Assembly: GCF_014839805.1 (NCBI RefSeq)
Contig: NC_051128.1
Span: 12,042,466-12,106,465, forward strand
Length of the DNA: 64,000 bases
Direction: 5' to 3'
Origin: Manduca sexta
Taxonomy: Eukaryota > Arthropoda > Insecta > Lepidoptera > Sphingidae
The translations under genes and the position numbers were made by a program. Below are positions 33,884 through 46,774 of the stretch, piece by piece (position 1 is the first letter of the stretch; every line of letters begins with the position of its first letter). The notes under the pieces were generated by a model. It was not told where the DNA came from. It saw only the letters and a list, made by a program, of their open reading frames with translations, and did not search any database.

Positions 33884-34295
33884 TTGATTGCAATAAAAAA
33901 TAAATTACAAATGTCTGTAATACTCGTCGTATAATTACTTACAATAAATAAAGGTTTCCATTCGCACTCCCACATAAGAATCATCTTCTACCAACAACCT
34001 TGAACATGTTTGATCATAAATTTGTTTCAATCAAAGTATTCGTACCTACAGCTATTTAATGTGACAAAATTTCATACATCGACTTGATGTTAAGCCTAGT
34101 ATTAAAACATTGATATACGAGTAAGAGAGATAGTAGAGTCAATGTTACTATCCATGGTCGCCAATTTTATCTTACTTGATATAACCGCTGACCCCGGAAA
34201 GCGAGTCGGAACAAGTCCCAACAAGTTTACCATCATAATTTTCTAATCGGATTAAAAAGATATCGAGCACATTCTCACACTACATATTCGCTATT
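33884..34295. other. No gene seen
   Basis: AT-rich, nothing recognised. Confidence 0.45.
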
Positions 34296-34458
34296 CCAAC
34301 CATAATCTTTAAAATAACTAGGTGGAGTTTATTACAATAAAATATTCCTAATTTGACGCAAACAATGAAATTATAAAGGCAACTATAACCTTTAAGATAA
34401 CTAGGTCAAATTTATTATAGTAAAATATTCCAAATTCGACACAAACAATGAAAGTAGA
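34296..34458 (+). repeat. 83-bp tandem duplication (two copies)
   Basis: TAAAATAACTAGGTGGAG and TAAGATAACTAGGTCAAA start parallel stretches offset by 83 bp. Each runs through TTTATTA, AAAATATTCC, TTGACGCAAACAATGAAA or TCGACACAAACAATGAAA. Similarity is about 85%. Confidence 0.85.
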
Positions 34459-36253
34459 AAAAATTTCACACCTCGTGCTCTTTATTACTATAACAATTAA
34501 AGCTAATTGCACGAGAAATTGTATTTAATAAGACTTGTTCGGAGTGTGACCACTTTCGCTGTCACCCTCGACCTTGGCATATGTGCAAACATTCTTGGTT
34601 AATTCACTCACTCAATATTACCTTGGAACTTGGCGATGTTATGCTGAAGAGAACCAGAAGAAAAATTCTGGATAGCAATGTTTAATTATAGTTATTTAAC
34701 AACTAATTAGAATAAATTGTAGATATCATCTACTAACTACTCAATATTATACCTATGAAAAATTAATTATCGAAAAATGATCTGTTAATAAAAGAAAAAC
34801 AATATTTAATATTGATATCAATGTTAAATCAATTGAAATGCTTCAGATCTCGAATACATTGATACGATTCCATACATGAATTACACAACACGCACTCAAG
34901 CGAATAAAAACATCGCGAAGAAATCAACACTTAATTACATCGTATTTATCAAAACGTGACACGATGTAGAGCCATTTCGCTACCAGTTACGTAGTAAGAA
35001 AGCCAAAAAAACGGCCACTCTAAATTACTAAATGTACTTTAAAGTATTACCGAAGCAAGGCGGTTAAATTATTGCTAACTTCATACCGTTACTAACAACA
35101 TTAAATTAAAATACTATACATATAGAGGAATTAATACATATATTGGGACTAAATAGAGGAATTAATACATATAAAGTGAACAAAATGTAGCTGTCATCCG
35201 GAAGTAACACTGTAATTAGAGTACATTTATTTTGGAAAAGAAAACATATAACCTTTCTTTCAGCTCTTGAAATATTATATACATACTTAAATGTTGACAG
35301 TGTTGCATTAAACCATCCATAGATATAAAGTACATCAGTTTCACTTTTCCCATGCCTACAACCGCTAATTTTGTATGTACGTTAATTGAAACGCGTTTCT
35401 TCACATTCGTATCTCGACTTGAGTAAATTTTAAAACCTCTTACAAGTATTATTGATATTATAAAAACAAGAAACCGGTTTAATTATTGCGTTCAATTTAT
35501 CGCCATTTTAAAAGACTTACTTTGGTCAAGGTGTGATTCCTTAGACGCCGCGTAGACAACTTATTAAAAAAAAAAGTTCGGTAGAGACAAGCTATCTATT
35601 CAATCATCTAGATCCGATGACTTTGCTTACTTAATTCATCCTCTTTGAAAAATATGAAACCAAACCAAATTATTGTTTTTCATAGCCCATACTAAAATAA
35701 CAGAATGATAGAGTCAACAAACATCACTAAAATAAATTATAATAGCCTATAACAAAAAAAGTAGAGTCAATTATTTTCACACATCGCGATAAACAGCTAA
35801 ACGGCTTCAATAGAGACTTAATTATTATTACCACTCTTTTTACATATATCGCATATTCAAAGGGTTTGTCGGAAGTCTAGTTAAAGAAGGAATCGATTGG
35901 CCAATACCGCCACCTAATATTGACTCAACACCGTCGGTAAATAATTACGTGGATCCGTAAGGAAATATGTATAGAAAGTTTCGTTTGTTCGTTTTTATAA
36001 CCACTGACGGCCTCCGGGACTACATCCTAGGTGCGGTACAATACCACAATACGGCTGTATTATAGAAAACAAATATACAATTGCCGAATATTACTGTCAG
36101 AAATCTGACTATAGTATTGAGTAGACCCCAGGCAACTGACAGGTATTTTAATGGAAAATCTCGTGCTTTTATCGCTCTAATTAAGATCAAATCACACTTG
36201 TCTAAGAGCCACAACCAATGTAACTTCATATCAAAATAAATATTTTGTGTATT
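34459..36253. other. No gene seen
   Basis: AT-rich. A short direct repeat GAGGAATTAATACATATA occurs twice at 35125-35174. No gene or named element. Confidence 0.45.
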
Positions 36254-36384
36254 TTATCGCGTTTTTATATTATAATTTTCTCTCGACGTTTCGAAGATTG
36301 CAGTCTTCCTGGTTACGGGGAGATAAAATCCGAAAATAATTTTATTTTAATGTCTAACATTCGCGTAACATAAGAAATCATTGT
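36254..36384. mobile_element. Family G foldback, short form
   Basis: TTTATCGCGTTTTTATATTA, CTCGACGTTTCGAAGATTGC, AGTCTTCCTGGTTACGGGGA, GATAAAATCCGAAAATAATT and GTCTAACATTCGCGTAACAT follow family G order with a short centre. Confidence 0.7.
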
Positions 36385-36782
36385 ACTTCATATTGTTAAT
36401 ATGATAAATAATAATTGTTTTATCTTTTTTCTTACGTAAAATTATTTCAATCAAAGACAAAGTACACAAAGGAAAATTACTTGTTAAAGACGTATAGTAT
36501 TAGACATGTGAAGCTACTATGGATATGTGGAACACGACTGTATGAATGTACGTGTATGTAAACTTATGTAGACCTATATGATTCTATATATTTTATAAGT
36601 CTTGCTCTACCATTTGCGCTACATTTAAAATGTCTCGAATTGGCAAATACTGCCACGATTATCTAAAAATAGACCTGCAGCATCCAGTTTCGAATAGATG
36701 AGCCAATTATTTAAAATCCTTAGAGTTCTACTTTTATACGAAAAAAATTAAACCGAATATCTATAAATATAAAATAATAAAA
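36385..36782. other. No gene seen
   Basis: AT-rich, nothing recognised. Confidence 0.45.
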
Positions 36783-37013
36783 TCTATGCATATTATAAAA
36801 CAAAGTCCTCCTTTCTGTTTGTCTGTAAGTTATCGATTTTCCCAAAATCTGCTGAACGGGTTTTTATGAAATTTGATATCTTCATACCATACATAGTTTA
36901 AAGATCTTACCAGGGGTAAGGTTGTAGGCTACTTTTTATTCCCGGAAAATGTATAGCGGGACTTTTACCCCAGAAAACTCCTTCACGCGGGCGAATCCGC
37001 GAGCAAAAGCTAA
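36783..37013 (+). mobile_element. Non-autonomous Helitron, complete (231 bp)
   Basis: It starts A|TCTATGCATATTATAAAACA. It has CTGTTTGTCTGTAAGTTATC, CTGCTGAACGGGTTTTTATG, and ends CACGCGGGCGAATCCGCGAG, CAAAAGCTAA|T. CTAA fits the CTRR rule and the GCGGGCGAATCCGCG palindrome gives the expected 3' hairpin. Confidence 0.85.
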
Positions 37014-38883
37014 TTAAATATAACAGCAAATACAAATTGATAATATAAAACATAAATATTAATAGAGGCATGTAAAACAATATAAAAATTATATCAGTCG
37101 ATCTTCAATGACAAATAGAATTTTACATGCTAATAGTTATTTATCTAAGTATCTGATAAACTGTAATTCTAACACTCGTAATTAAATAGGTTATAATCAA
37201 CAAATAATTATTTTATGGTAAGTCATCACGGTTCATAATACCGCTGAATATGTGGTGTCTATAATATACAATTGAAGAATAATATTACTGAAAAAAATAA
37301 GAATTTGTTTATTGGATCTCAATCAGTAAAAAACATAAAGAAAATCACGAAGACGACTCATTGTTCTAGACAAGTCGACTGGTCACGTTCCATAATTTAC
37401 GAAAAAAATAATACGAAATCGATATTGTTTGTGGCAGTGTCCTTTAAAGGTTGTTCAAGGAAGACCACTGGTTGTAGTAAATATTATCGTGTAGAATTCC
37501 GAGGCTTTCGAAGCTGGTTTTAAATATTTTAAATGTATTTACTGACTATTGTAATTGTCCATATCAATTTATAACTCAATTTTAAAGTAAGTATTATTTA
37601 AACGAATGAAAGGGTTGTGTTAGTATTATTCTATATGATGATGAAGGCAAATGGGTCTCTTCATACGTGGCTGTGGTTACACAAGAAGCCTAAATGTAGA
37701 CAAACTATTCCTTACAATTGGCAATAAGTAATTTTGTAAGAAAAATAGGTCATATTGTTCAAGTAATACAGACACTAGAAAATATTTAAAATTATAAATA
37801 AAGTTTGCTCAAGCTGGGATCATCATAAACATTACATTGGAATTCAACATTCAAACGTGATCTGAAGGCAGTTTCTGCTAGTAAACATGCTCGTCTCTAT
37901 TCCAATTGTATAAAAATCCATAATTCTCCAGCATTGTCGCATTTGCATAAATAAAACCTCGTTAAGTGATTACAATTTCCATATCGACTTAAAACCTACT
38001 TTGCCACGACTCTACGCGGATCTCTATCTGACGTAATATTCTAGACGTTGAACTTATCTTGTCCTACATTCGTCTATTATTATATCTAACAATCGTTACG
38101 TGAATCTGATATTATAGCATATATTAATTACATAGAATGGTTATTAAAATCTTCAACTTTATATAGAGTCGATGAATAATAATTTTTATGTATTTAGGAA
38201 AAGGTAAACTCTTTCCTTAATACATAAAACTTGTTTTAAATGGAAATAGAACAGGAAATGGAAAGTCACACCAAGTTTCATACTGCTTGACGACTTCCGA
38301 GTGTCAACGTAAATAAGTCGTAAACTGTCCATTGAAGGTTTAGTTTTGCTGTGAACAAAAAATAATAACCTATTTCAATTTCATAAAACAAATTAATTGA
38401 CCCGATCTTGAGATACCTTATTCCTGAAACTCAATGAATTAAAGTATTTATTATTATTATTTATTTAAAGTGTAGGGAACTTTAAATGCATTAATTTGAC
38501 TTCTACCTACCTATTAATAAAGGCGTGAACATAATATGTATATATAGTAATACAAACTTGATTAGAATAATAAAAGTCGTGCCTCTTGCCTTGGCTACAA
38601 TTAAATCTTTAAATGACATGATGCTTATACAAAGGAATTCTTGATGACTAAGAGGCTTCGTCACAACCAGAACTTCTGGTCCAGTCAGTAATTACGGACT
38701 TAGAGTAAGGCAACTAATTCACTCTCGTACTCACTTCAGAAATTTAAATTGTTTTGACTAATAATGGGATATTGTATTATTCATAAATTAAAGAATTCTG
38801 AAATATTTATGTTTCATAGTTCTTGGTATCCATGACTTAGTTTTAGGTTATACTTTCTATCTTTATAATCTGGTCTATCGTAT
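37014..38883. other. No gene seen
   Basis: AT-rich. An 83-codon frame at 37272-37523 is lysine/asparagine-rich, driven by base composition, and shows no motif. Confidence 0.45.
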
Positions 38884-39040
38884 GATTTCAATAAATAATC
38901 TCAATCTTAATCTTCGATTCGATCGCGAAAATAAACCATTGAAAAAGGTTTTTGTAAACATGTCAAATAGCTTTGTTCTGATTGGACCATTTTTCTGGTC
39001 GTTCACAAAAAACATTGGGATTGTATATTGAAATTCTTCA
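38884..39040. mobile_element. Family I foldback MITE, diverged
   Basis: GATTTCAATAAATAATCTCA, ATCTTCGATTCGATCGCGAA, CTTTGTTCTGATTGGACCAT and CATTGGGATTGTATATTGAA match the element at 8927 and 59521 block by block. Confidence 0.65.
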
Positions 39041-39985
39041 TGAATGAGTGACTGTTAAACGTATTTTTATTTTAACATACAATTGTGGAATAGGTTTTAC
39101 AATTTGAAGACGCAAAATGAAGTTACTAGATAATTTACGGCTTAATTTATTGAATGGTTATTAAATGATTTATTGACCAATCTAGGTCGCATGAAACATT
39201 CCGACAGATATCTCGTACGTCTCGTTGACATTGTGGACCGGATCGCTGAGGTCAACGGGTTCGATTCATTTCACGTACTGATAACGATTCCTAGACGCTA
39301 TGGAAGAGCAACATCGGTCACTTTAAAAAAATATAGAGCTAATATCTATTATAAAAAAATGCCAACAAAGGTCGTTGGTAGACAGTGAATAAAACTGCTC
39401 TAAACTAAATAAAAAACTTTTTGTAACTGTTTTGAGGGCACTAACCCACATTAAATACAAATTTACAAATATATTAGTTTTACGCATTTATTTTCAAAAT
39501 GAAAACACTAGAGTGACTTGTCCTTTCTTCTTTGGTGGAGGCTGCTTGACGAACTGGTGGTAGAGTTAACATTGTCGGAATCTAAATATTGTTTAACATT
39601 AAATAGGTTAAAATAAAAAAAAATGAGGAGCATATAGTTGGTAGTAGTAATATTTGTTAGACGTAGAGTTATTGGTAAAGCACCATAATTGTATATTTTT
39701 AGAAAAGACAGAGTAGGTATCGATGATAAATTTTATTATACGTAAAGATAGAGCTAGTAGAGCAACACTACTTTCGAAAAAGGTAGAGTTTTAAGTAGTG
39801 AGAATCCGTTAGCATTGACTTTGATTTTATATATGTTATAACAGGAAGTTGGTAATGAGTTTAATAATAAAAATATTTGGCTTGAATAGTATGCAACCTT
39901 CTCTGAGGTCGCATAACACTTAATTCTTAGCATAAACAATGTTATTGAATAAAAATCCGAATATAATTATCAACAATATACATAG
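39041..39985. other. No gene seen
   Basis: The frame at 39173-39388 has somewhat higher GC (GGACCGGATCGCTGAGGTCA) but no motif and no splice context. The rest is AT-rich. Confidence 0.4.
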
Positions 39986-40304
39986 ATTTGGGCGGCGATA
40001 ACCTAGTTGGATGTGGAACGGCTTGCCGAGTCGAATGTCCTCAGGTTCAAATCCCAAAGGCACACACCTCTGACTTTTCTAAAATTATGTGTGTATTCTT
40101 TGTGAATTATCGCTTGATTTAACGGTGAAAGAAAACATCGTGAAGAAACCTGCATACCTGAAAAGTTCTCTATAGGAATTTTAAGAGTGTGTGACGATCA
40201 TACCGCGCTAGGCCAGCATGGTGGACTAAGGCGTAATCCCTCTCAGTAGTTGAAGAAGTCCGTACCCAGCAGCGGGACAGTATATAATACAGGGCTGATA
40301 TTAT
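39986..40304 (+). mobile_element. SINE-B, full length
   Basis: The head is GCGGCGATAACCTAGTTGGA and the B box GGTTCAAATCC. The body is diverged (TGGACTAAGGCGTAATCCC, CAGCAGCGGGACAG) and the end is CAGGGCTGATATTATTATA. The flanks TATACATAG (39977-39985) and TATACGTAG (40305-40313) are a 9-bp duplication with one mismatch. Confidence 0.85.
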
Positions 40305-40313
40305 TATACGTAG

Positions 40314-41978
40314 TGATATTCATGCTCTATAAAGGGTAGACATAAATTTATTCAACTTTTTAGTTCTAGAGCTAATTTAAATCGATCGCAAATCCCCACA
40401 CTAGTTTTGAAACACTTCCATTTAAACAAAGGGGTGTCAGAACAAGTTTTTTGTTCGTAATTTTTTATTTCATCATACTAGATAAGAAAACCCGTATATG
40501 GAGGTTAAAGTTCGTTCTTCTAAGTATATTACGAAGACACATTTGAAAGTTGTGACTCTGTGCCTCAAGGACGGCTGGTTAGGTATTTAGGAAATGATTA
40601 TAGTATAGCATCACCAGAATCCAATACTGGACATCTGAAACGAATTGCTATTGGACATCACAAATATTTGCACGCGGATTTTGTTTGTTGTTAGTTTTAG
40701 AAATATTTGCGAGATTTATTGTTATTTTAGCGGTAAATGACTCTACTAAGAATGTTAGTGTATAAAGTAAAAATAATTTATCTATTAATTAATAATTTAC
40801 ATGCTGCTTTTTCTTTCTTGGCAGAATGAACTGATATAGTGGATTTAAACGATAATCATCATCTAGTTGTGTGTAGACATTTCTCTAATCCAACAATGAT
40901 CGATATACACTGAAATATGAATTCTTATTTACTCAAAATTGTACTTTCAGTAAATGTCTTAAGGTTTAAAATTAATTGCTCCGTCCAATTTTAAGCCGAT
41001 GATATAAAAAAGAGATCTGAAATCCGTAAGGAATAAAATCTAGTTTTCAGACCTAAATGTTTTACAAATCCATCGACCTTTTCCACTAACTCTTTTTGCG
41101 TACAAAGGTAACATTACGAAATTATTACGCGCCATAACAACAGTATGTATGCCATTTTTTGCGTCGGTGCCTCGGTGAATGGATTGGTTACTGCACTTAT
41201 GAAATTTTGAAACATTCGGCTTGTTTAGAAACTAGGTCTCTTTAGTGCACCTGCGTGGACTAGAGGAATTTAATTTTGTTTGTAGGTCATAGTTGACCTT
41301 GAAGGTACATATTTCCATTTATATGCCTTTGAAATAAACTTTGGAACATAAAAGTCATTCGATCAGAATAAAATTTAGGATTCTAAATTATTATATTGTT
41401 TGGATCTATTTGTGAATGTCCATAAAAGACGTCAAGTATTTAAATTTAGATGAAAAATTAAAATCAAAACATACACTGCTCTATAACTAGTTATTATATC
41501 TAGACATTATATAACCCAAATGCGATGTTGAATTTAGTTTATTTACAATGTAGAGTTAAAGCTAGATACGCAATGCGACATAGTTATCCAAACATCTAAA
41601 GATCTAGATCGTAGTCATGGTATGTCGTTCACCACAACGTCCTTTTTAGTAATGAAACGTATCTCGAATGTTTACGACAAACACATCTTAAACGAAGCAA
41701 AATATAAAATAAAATAACTGCCGAAACATAGTCGAAAGTAATTATTTTTTTTTGGCTCTACTGCTGTCTTATTCAAAATAAAACGAATTATTTGAATAAA
41801 ACTTGGTCACTTAGAAATATTGTGGTATTCTATTAGAATTGATAAAAGCAACTTAAAACAAAAATATTTTTTCATTTATAGATGACTCACATTTGAGTTA
41901 TTATTTCATTAATTTCAAATTCAACTCACCAATTTAAGACCTTCAGCTCTTAATACATATGCAATTTTATAAAAAACA
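40314..41978. other. No gene seen
   Basis: AT-rich, nothing recognised. Confidence 0.45.
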
Positions 41979-42154
41979 TAATAGAATATACGTGTAAATA
42001 TATAGTAAATAAAAAAATATACTAATTCAAAACTGGAAAAGCTACAAAAATATAGAGTTAAGGATAAACTGAGACGAATTATAAATGAGACTATTACGAC
42101 AAGTCATGTCCTCTCTGTTGACATAAAGGATCTTGTAAATCCAGATAAACATGA
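41979..42154 (+). repeat. Family F dispersed repeat, empty-site copy
   Basis: AATAGAATATACGTGTAAAT, TATAGAGTTAAGGATAAACT, ACTATTACGACAAGTCATGT, CTGTTGACATAAAGGATCTT and GTAAATCCAGATAAACATGA recur at 44195-44547, where a MITE interrupts them after CTCTG. Class unknown; no terminal repeats or coding frame seen. Confidence 0.75.
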
Positions 42155-42384
42155 CTAAGGCGTGCGACTTAAATGTTTTGCTTTTTAATAAAATAAACAT
42201 GTGCTATGCTAATCTGTTTTATTAAAAGGTATATTGTAGAGGATTCGTAAAGCTGTACATGATTAGACGTAAATTTGTATTGTATACTGATGAATGCTAT
42301 CATTAATAACTGTAATTGATGACTTTTAGTGCTTCCCAAGACACGCGTTCGTTGTTTCGTTAATAAATGTTGTCGCTAGATACC

Positions 42385-42655
42385 TCGGTGACTAGACTGC
42401 CTCGGTGGCGTAGTTGTACTGCATGCGCGGTACGGCAGCGCTCTGAGGTCCTGGGTTCGAATCCCGGGTCGGGCAAAGTGATATTTGGGTTTTTCTGCTC
42501 AGTATCAGCCCGGAGTCTGGAATTTGTGCCCGATATGGCGATAGGCTCGCCCCCTATCACATCATGGGACGGAACACACTTGGCGAAAAGTGGGTGCCAT
42601 GGTTGCGCCTCTGCATACCCCTTCGGGGATAAAATGCGTGATGTTGTGTGTGTGT
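42385..42655 (+). mobile_element. SINE-A, full length, with 10-bp target duplication
   Basis: The A-box-like region is GGTGGCGTAGTTGTACTGC. The B box is GGTTCGAATCC. The 3' end is CATACCCCTTCGGGGATAAA followed by ATGCGTGATG and a GT-repeat tail. GCTAGATACC at 42375-42384 and 42656-42665 is the duplication. About 12 extra bases (TCGGTGACTAGA) lie between the duplication and the usual SINE start. Confidence 0.9.
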
Positions 42656-42665
42656 GCTAGATACC

Positions 42666-44194
42666 AAATATTTGAATACTTATATTACCGCAGTATTCGG
42701 AGACTACCTTACAGAATTATTTAAAAATATTATATTTTTCTATTTTAAAATATGAGTAATCTATATCGATAGCTGTAATATTGGTCAGTATTGTACGTGA
42801 TTATCCTATAAAATCACTTTTAAAAGTGAAACCATCAATTTCTGACATCAATATTAATTATTGATTTTAACAAGTTCTACGTAATAATGTGCTTACAATA
42901 GAGCAAAAAGCTATGGAAGCGCGTTGAACTCTTTTGTATGGGAGTCAACGCACTTGCTCGAGCAACTTAAATAAGACATAATCCGACTAATGCGACTCTC
43001 ACTTATGATTGTTGATTGTTTGTTGTTAGTTGGAAAAGCGAAAGCCTATATTAAAACCAATCGCCGGAACTAAGTAAACCGAAGCTGCCAAGTTATGGGA
43101 GTAAAAGTGGTTATGACCACGGATGGTTATATGGCGTTAAAATAATTACATTATAATTAACGTTTCACCTTGCAGTAGTAAAAGCATACGTAAGTGTTAA
43201 AACCGTTGGTCTGAGATCGATTCCTATAGCAATAAAAAAATGTTTTCAATCTAACACAACGAATGAATTTAAAATTTTAAAAAAATATATTTAATATATA
43301 TTTCTTAACACTATGCAGACGAAAATGGTCTTTAAACATGAAAAAAATATGCGGCACATTAATCTACTATGATCTCATCAAACAGACCATAGTTATTCCG
43401 AACAAGTCAAGGCAACTGAGTGAATTGAAAATACACTGAATTTATTTTACGATACATCATTGTGCGCGACGAGCCGGAATCCGACGGGGAATGCGCAGGC
43501 GCAACCAAGGACACGCAATGAGATATACTTTACTGGTGCTATATTTACTGTCGAATATTTATCTTGTACAGTCACCGACATAAGTAATTGATAAAAATCA
43601 TAACATCAAATCGCTTATACACCTTGTGTTCTCACGAAAAAAACTTCACAAAACAAATTATATGGGATTAACTTTACTTTACATAAAAAAAAATTAAACT
43701 TAACGTATATAGGCGATTTAGACTTTTATTCAGTTACTTTTGTGTCTGACTGTACATGTAGATGACATTACCTAAGATTACTATGCGCAACGAGTATAAG
43801 ATGTACCACATTAGTATATTTACTGTGGTTATATGATGACGTTACAAGTGAGACATTCTTTATTGATAAAATATTTACTGAGTATATATTAAAATTGACC
43901 GAATATTTACTATTGACTTAATTTACTCAGAATAGGTTAAATATACTATTTAAAGATTAATAAAAAATACTATCTGCCTGTATTACTGAGGTTACATTTA
44001 CTGTGATGTTAAGAAGCTTAGAAGATACCTGTGATATTAATACATATGTGAAATATCTTTTACATGTAATTAAAGGGACTGCTCGGTTGTGGAATTGTAT
44101 GCAGTGTTAACATACTGAGGTTTTAAGTTCAATATCCTCTTTTACTGTTATGGATTTGCAACTAAGAAATAATAATAGTAATTATCATTTCTAA
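42666..44194. other. No gene seen
   Basis: AT-rich. A CpG-richer patch at 43460-43520 (GCGCGACGAGCCGGAATCCG) and a SINE-like trace near 43185-43235 are the only structure. Confidence 0.4.
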
Positions 44195-44547
44195 TAGAAT
44201 ATAAGTGTAAACATAATAATTAAAAAATTAACTAATTTAAAAATGGAATATCTACAAAAGATATAGAGTTGAAGATAAACTCAGTTGAATTATAAGTGTG
44301 ACTATTACGACAAGTCATGTCCACTCTGGGGCCTTATTCTCTATCCCGCACGTTATTTTGACAGTGTGTAACAAGCACGTAACACAACGCATCATGTTTA
44401 GGACTATAGAAATTTGGCTTACCGAATACCATTCCACGCACATTTCTCGAAGATAACATGACACGGCCGCGTTACGCGTTTACACTATCATACAGAATAA
44501 GGGCCCTGTTGACATAAAGGATCTTGTAAATCCAGACAAACATGACT
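44195..44547 (+). repeat. Family F dispersed repeat, occupied by a MITE
   Basis: This is the same sequence order as 41979-42154 (AGATATAGAGTTGAAGATAA, ACTATTACGACAAGTCATGT, GTTGACATAAAGGATCTTGT, AAATCCAGACAAACATGACT), split at CTCTG by the element at 44339-44505. Similarity is about 80% upstream and near-complete around the insertion point. Confidence 0.75.
44339..44505 (+). mobile_element. PIF/Harbinger-like MITE with 3-bp target duplication
   Basis: The ends are GGGCCTTATTCTCTATCCCG and CATACAGAATAAGGGCC. CTG flanks both sides (44336-44338 and 44506-44508), while the related empty site at 42115-42117 has one CTG. The body matches the copies at 4790 and 46775 (TTTGACAGTGTGTAACAAGC, CACATTTCTCGAAGATAACA). 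Non-coding. Confidence 0.82.
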
Positions 44548-44887
44548 AACAATAATTTATATTGTTGAAGAGGATATATGAAACTTAAAAGTGTTATACA
44601 AGATAGTCTTGAATACGTGAAGAAGCTTAATTGTATAAACGAAAATATGATATGATGTTATAGAGTCTGGAACTAGTGAAGTTGCTTACGCAGGAAGGAT
44701 CATACTAGGAATAATGCTAGAAGGAAAAGATCATCGCTCAGAACCACAGAACGTGTGCAAACATTCCATAAACTCAGTGTCTCAGGGCCGCCCGCTTACA
44801 GACCACGGACCAGTGTCCGCTGTGAATATCAATTCTATATAAATATTTAACTAATCACCAAATTTACAACATAGAGTTGTTTTTAGC

Positions 44888-45110
44888 TAAATGGTGTGGT
44901 TGTACTGCATGGTATGTTTATTGTTGAGGTCTCGTGTTCAAATCTCGGGTTAGGTAAAGTGAAATAAGATTTTTCTGATTATTATCAGCCCGGAGTCTAG
45001 AACTGTGCCGGTAAGCCTGCATGGATCTAACATATCTGGCAAAATGTGCGTGTTTTATACCTCTGCCTACCCTTGGAATAGAAAAAGGCGTGTTGCTATT
45101 TATCTATGTA
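44888..45110 (+). mobile_element. SINE-A, diverged copy
   Basis: GGTGTGGTTGTACTGCATGG, GTCTCGTGTTCAAATCTCGG (B box), TTATCAGCCCGGAGTCTAGA, CTCTGCCTACCCTTGGAATA and AAAAAGGCGTG keep SINE-A order. The CCCCCTATCACATCATGGG block is lost. Confidence 0.7.
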
Positions 45111-45442
45111 TGTTTTATTTACAAAATATGTAACCTCGTATTGTCCTTAATAACCATTTGGGTCAAATATTCAGGCAATTTCCACATTCTACTATATTAA
45201 TTAAATTTAAAAATCGCTTGACCCAAATAAATGCATACCAATTATTTAGCCTTTGTATTGGAATTTTAATTTAATGCTTTTGGTGTAAATCATATTATCT
45301 TTATTACGTTTTTGGCAAGGTTTAAGCGGAAATAGCTTAAAAGCTGCGATTTTTGCTTGAACCAAGCACGATTTCATCATTTAATGACTAACATCCCCTA
45401 AAATGTAAATATAGTTATTATAATTTAGCATACTATATATAG
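45111..45442. other. No gene seen
   Basis: AT-rich, nothing recognised. Confidence 0.4.
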
Positions 45443-45582
45443 AAGCCTGTGTATATACGGTTCCAACAGTCCGGCAAAATTGTGTCAACTGCCGAGGGGT
45501 AATCATTTCTCGTCAGTCAACATTCTATTGAACCCTACTGCACTTACTATAAGATACAGCGGGGTCACTTTACTTTCAAAAA
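45443..45582 (+). mobile_element. Family C element, 5'-truncated
   Basis: GCCTGTGTATATACGGTTCC, AACAGTCCGGCAAAATTGTG, CGAGGGGTAATCATTTCTCG, TCAGTCAACATTCTATTGAA and ACCCTACTGCACTTACTATA match the 3' half of family C. Confidence 0.65.
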
Positions 45583-46002
45583 AATTAAAATAGTAGAAAG
45601 CCGTCGATATATAGAAGTATTTAACTTGTGTGTGCAAAAAAATATGTATATATATTTTTTAAATACATATTATTCTCAGTCGTAGATGTCACCAGAACTG
45701 ACACTTATTACTCTATTTTGCTAAATTCTAAAGTATCTTATACCAAACACGTACTATTATAACTTAAGCCCCAAACTCTAAAACATACACTAATCGACAA
45801 TGGAATGTAATAAAACTGACTAATCAGTTAATCATTTATTCATTTAATCACTTTAAAGAATTTCATTATGAAATATATTGTACAATTTATATATGAAAGC
45901 CATTGAGAAATAGTCAAATCAGCGATTAACAAATAGAATTTATTTATTAATTTATTACATATATTAGTATTTTATTCCTCTTATTGAGGAAAGATTTTTT
46001 AT

Positions 46003-46103
46003 TCAAGTTGAATGACGAGACGAGCATGCCAATCAGCTGATGGTAAGCGATATGACCGCCCATAAACAGTACCATCAGTGTACAGAATTTGAATATGAAG
46101 TAT
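46003..46103 (-). mobile_element. Family D 3' tail, next to SINE-B insertion
   Basis: AAGTTGAATGACGAGACGAG, CAGCTGATGGTAAGCGATAT and GACCGCCCATAAACAGTACC are the inverted family D tail. SINE-B inserted at its internal edge, duplicating TTGAATATGAAGTAT. Confidence 0.7.
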
Positions 46104-46435
46104 AATAATAATAATAATAATATCAGCCCTGTATTATATACTTGCCCACTGCTGAGCACGGGCCTCCTCTACTACTGAGAGGGATTAGGCCTTAGTCCAC
46201 CACGCTGGCCTAGTGCGGATTGGTAGACTTCACACACCTTCGAAATTCCTATAGAGAACTTCTCGGACGGCAGGTTGCCTCACGATGTTTTCCTTCACCG
46301 TTAAAGCGAACGATAAATTCACAAAGAATACACACGTGATTTTTTACAAAAGTCAGAGGTGTGTGCCCTTGGGATTTGAACCTGCGGACATTCGTCTTGG
46401 CAGACCGTTCCACACCCAACTAGGCTATCGCCGCA
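46104..46435 (-). mobile_element. SINE-B, full length, with 15-bp target duplication
   Basis: On the minus strand: GCGGCGATAGCCTAGTTGGG (A box), GGTTCAAATCC (B box), the standard body, and the (ATT)n tail at 46104-46120. The flanks TTGAATATGAAGTAT (46089-46103) and TTGAATATGGAGTAT (46436-46450) differ at one base. The A and B boxes match the pol III consensus, so this copy may still be transcribable. Confidence 0.92.
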
Positions 46436-46774
46436 TTGAATATGGAGTATGTATTATTTAATTCCTTTTTGAAATAGAGTTTGGCCTAACAGCGCATTGA
46501 GATAGTAATAAAGTAATGTCGTCGATCCGTACTAAGACAGCGTTGTCGAATAAAGCCTTAGCTCTCTCAGTAGTACAGGTCCATGGCAGCATAGGACAGT
46601 ATTTATTAGGTACCTTTATAATCACGAAGTTATCGCGTTAACCAATTTGGTGATTTTTTAAAGCTTGTAGGTCAAATACTGCAGGTTCGATTCCTTCATT
46701 ATCTCACATCACTTATTTGTCTCATGACGCAATATCGTATCGAAGCATGACTTTTCAGTGTAATAATTTACGTC

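Noticed and set aside
37272..37523. Lys/Asn-rich 83-codon frame
   Set aside because: Low-complexity translation typical of AT-rich intergenic DNA.
42360..42660. Frames of 66-97 codons on both strands, repeated at 377-616, 18405-18711 and 24187-24571
   Set aside because: They are open only because SINE-A (and at 24299-24571 part of SINE-B) lacks stops in those frames. The same pseudo-protein recurs wherever the SINE does.
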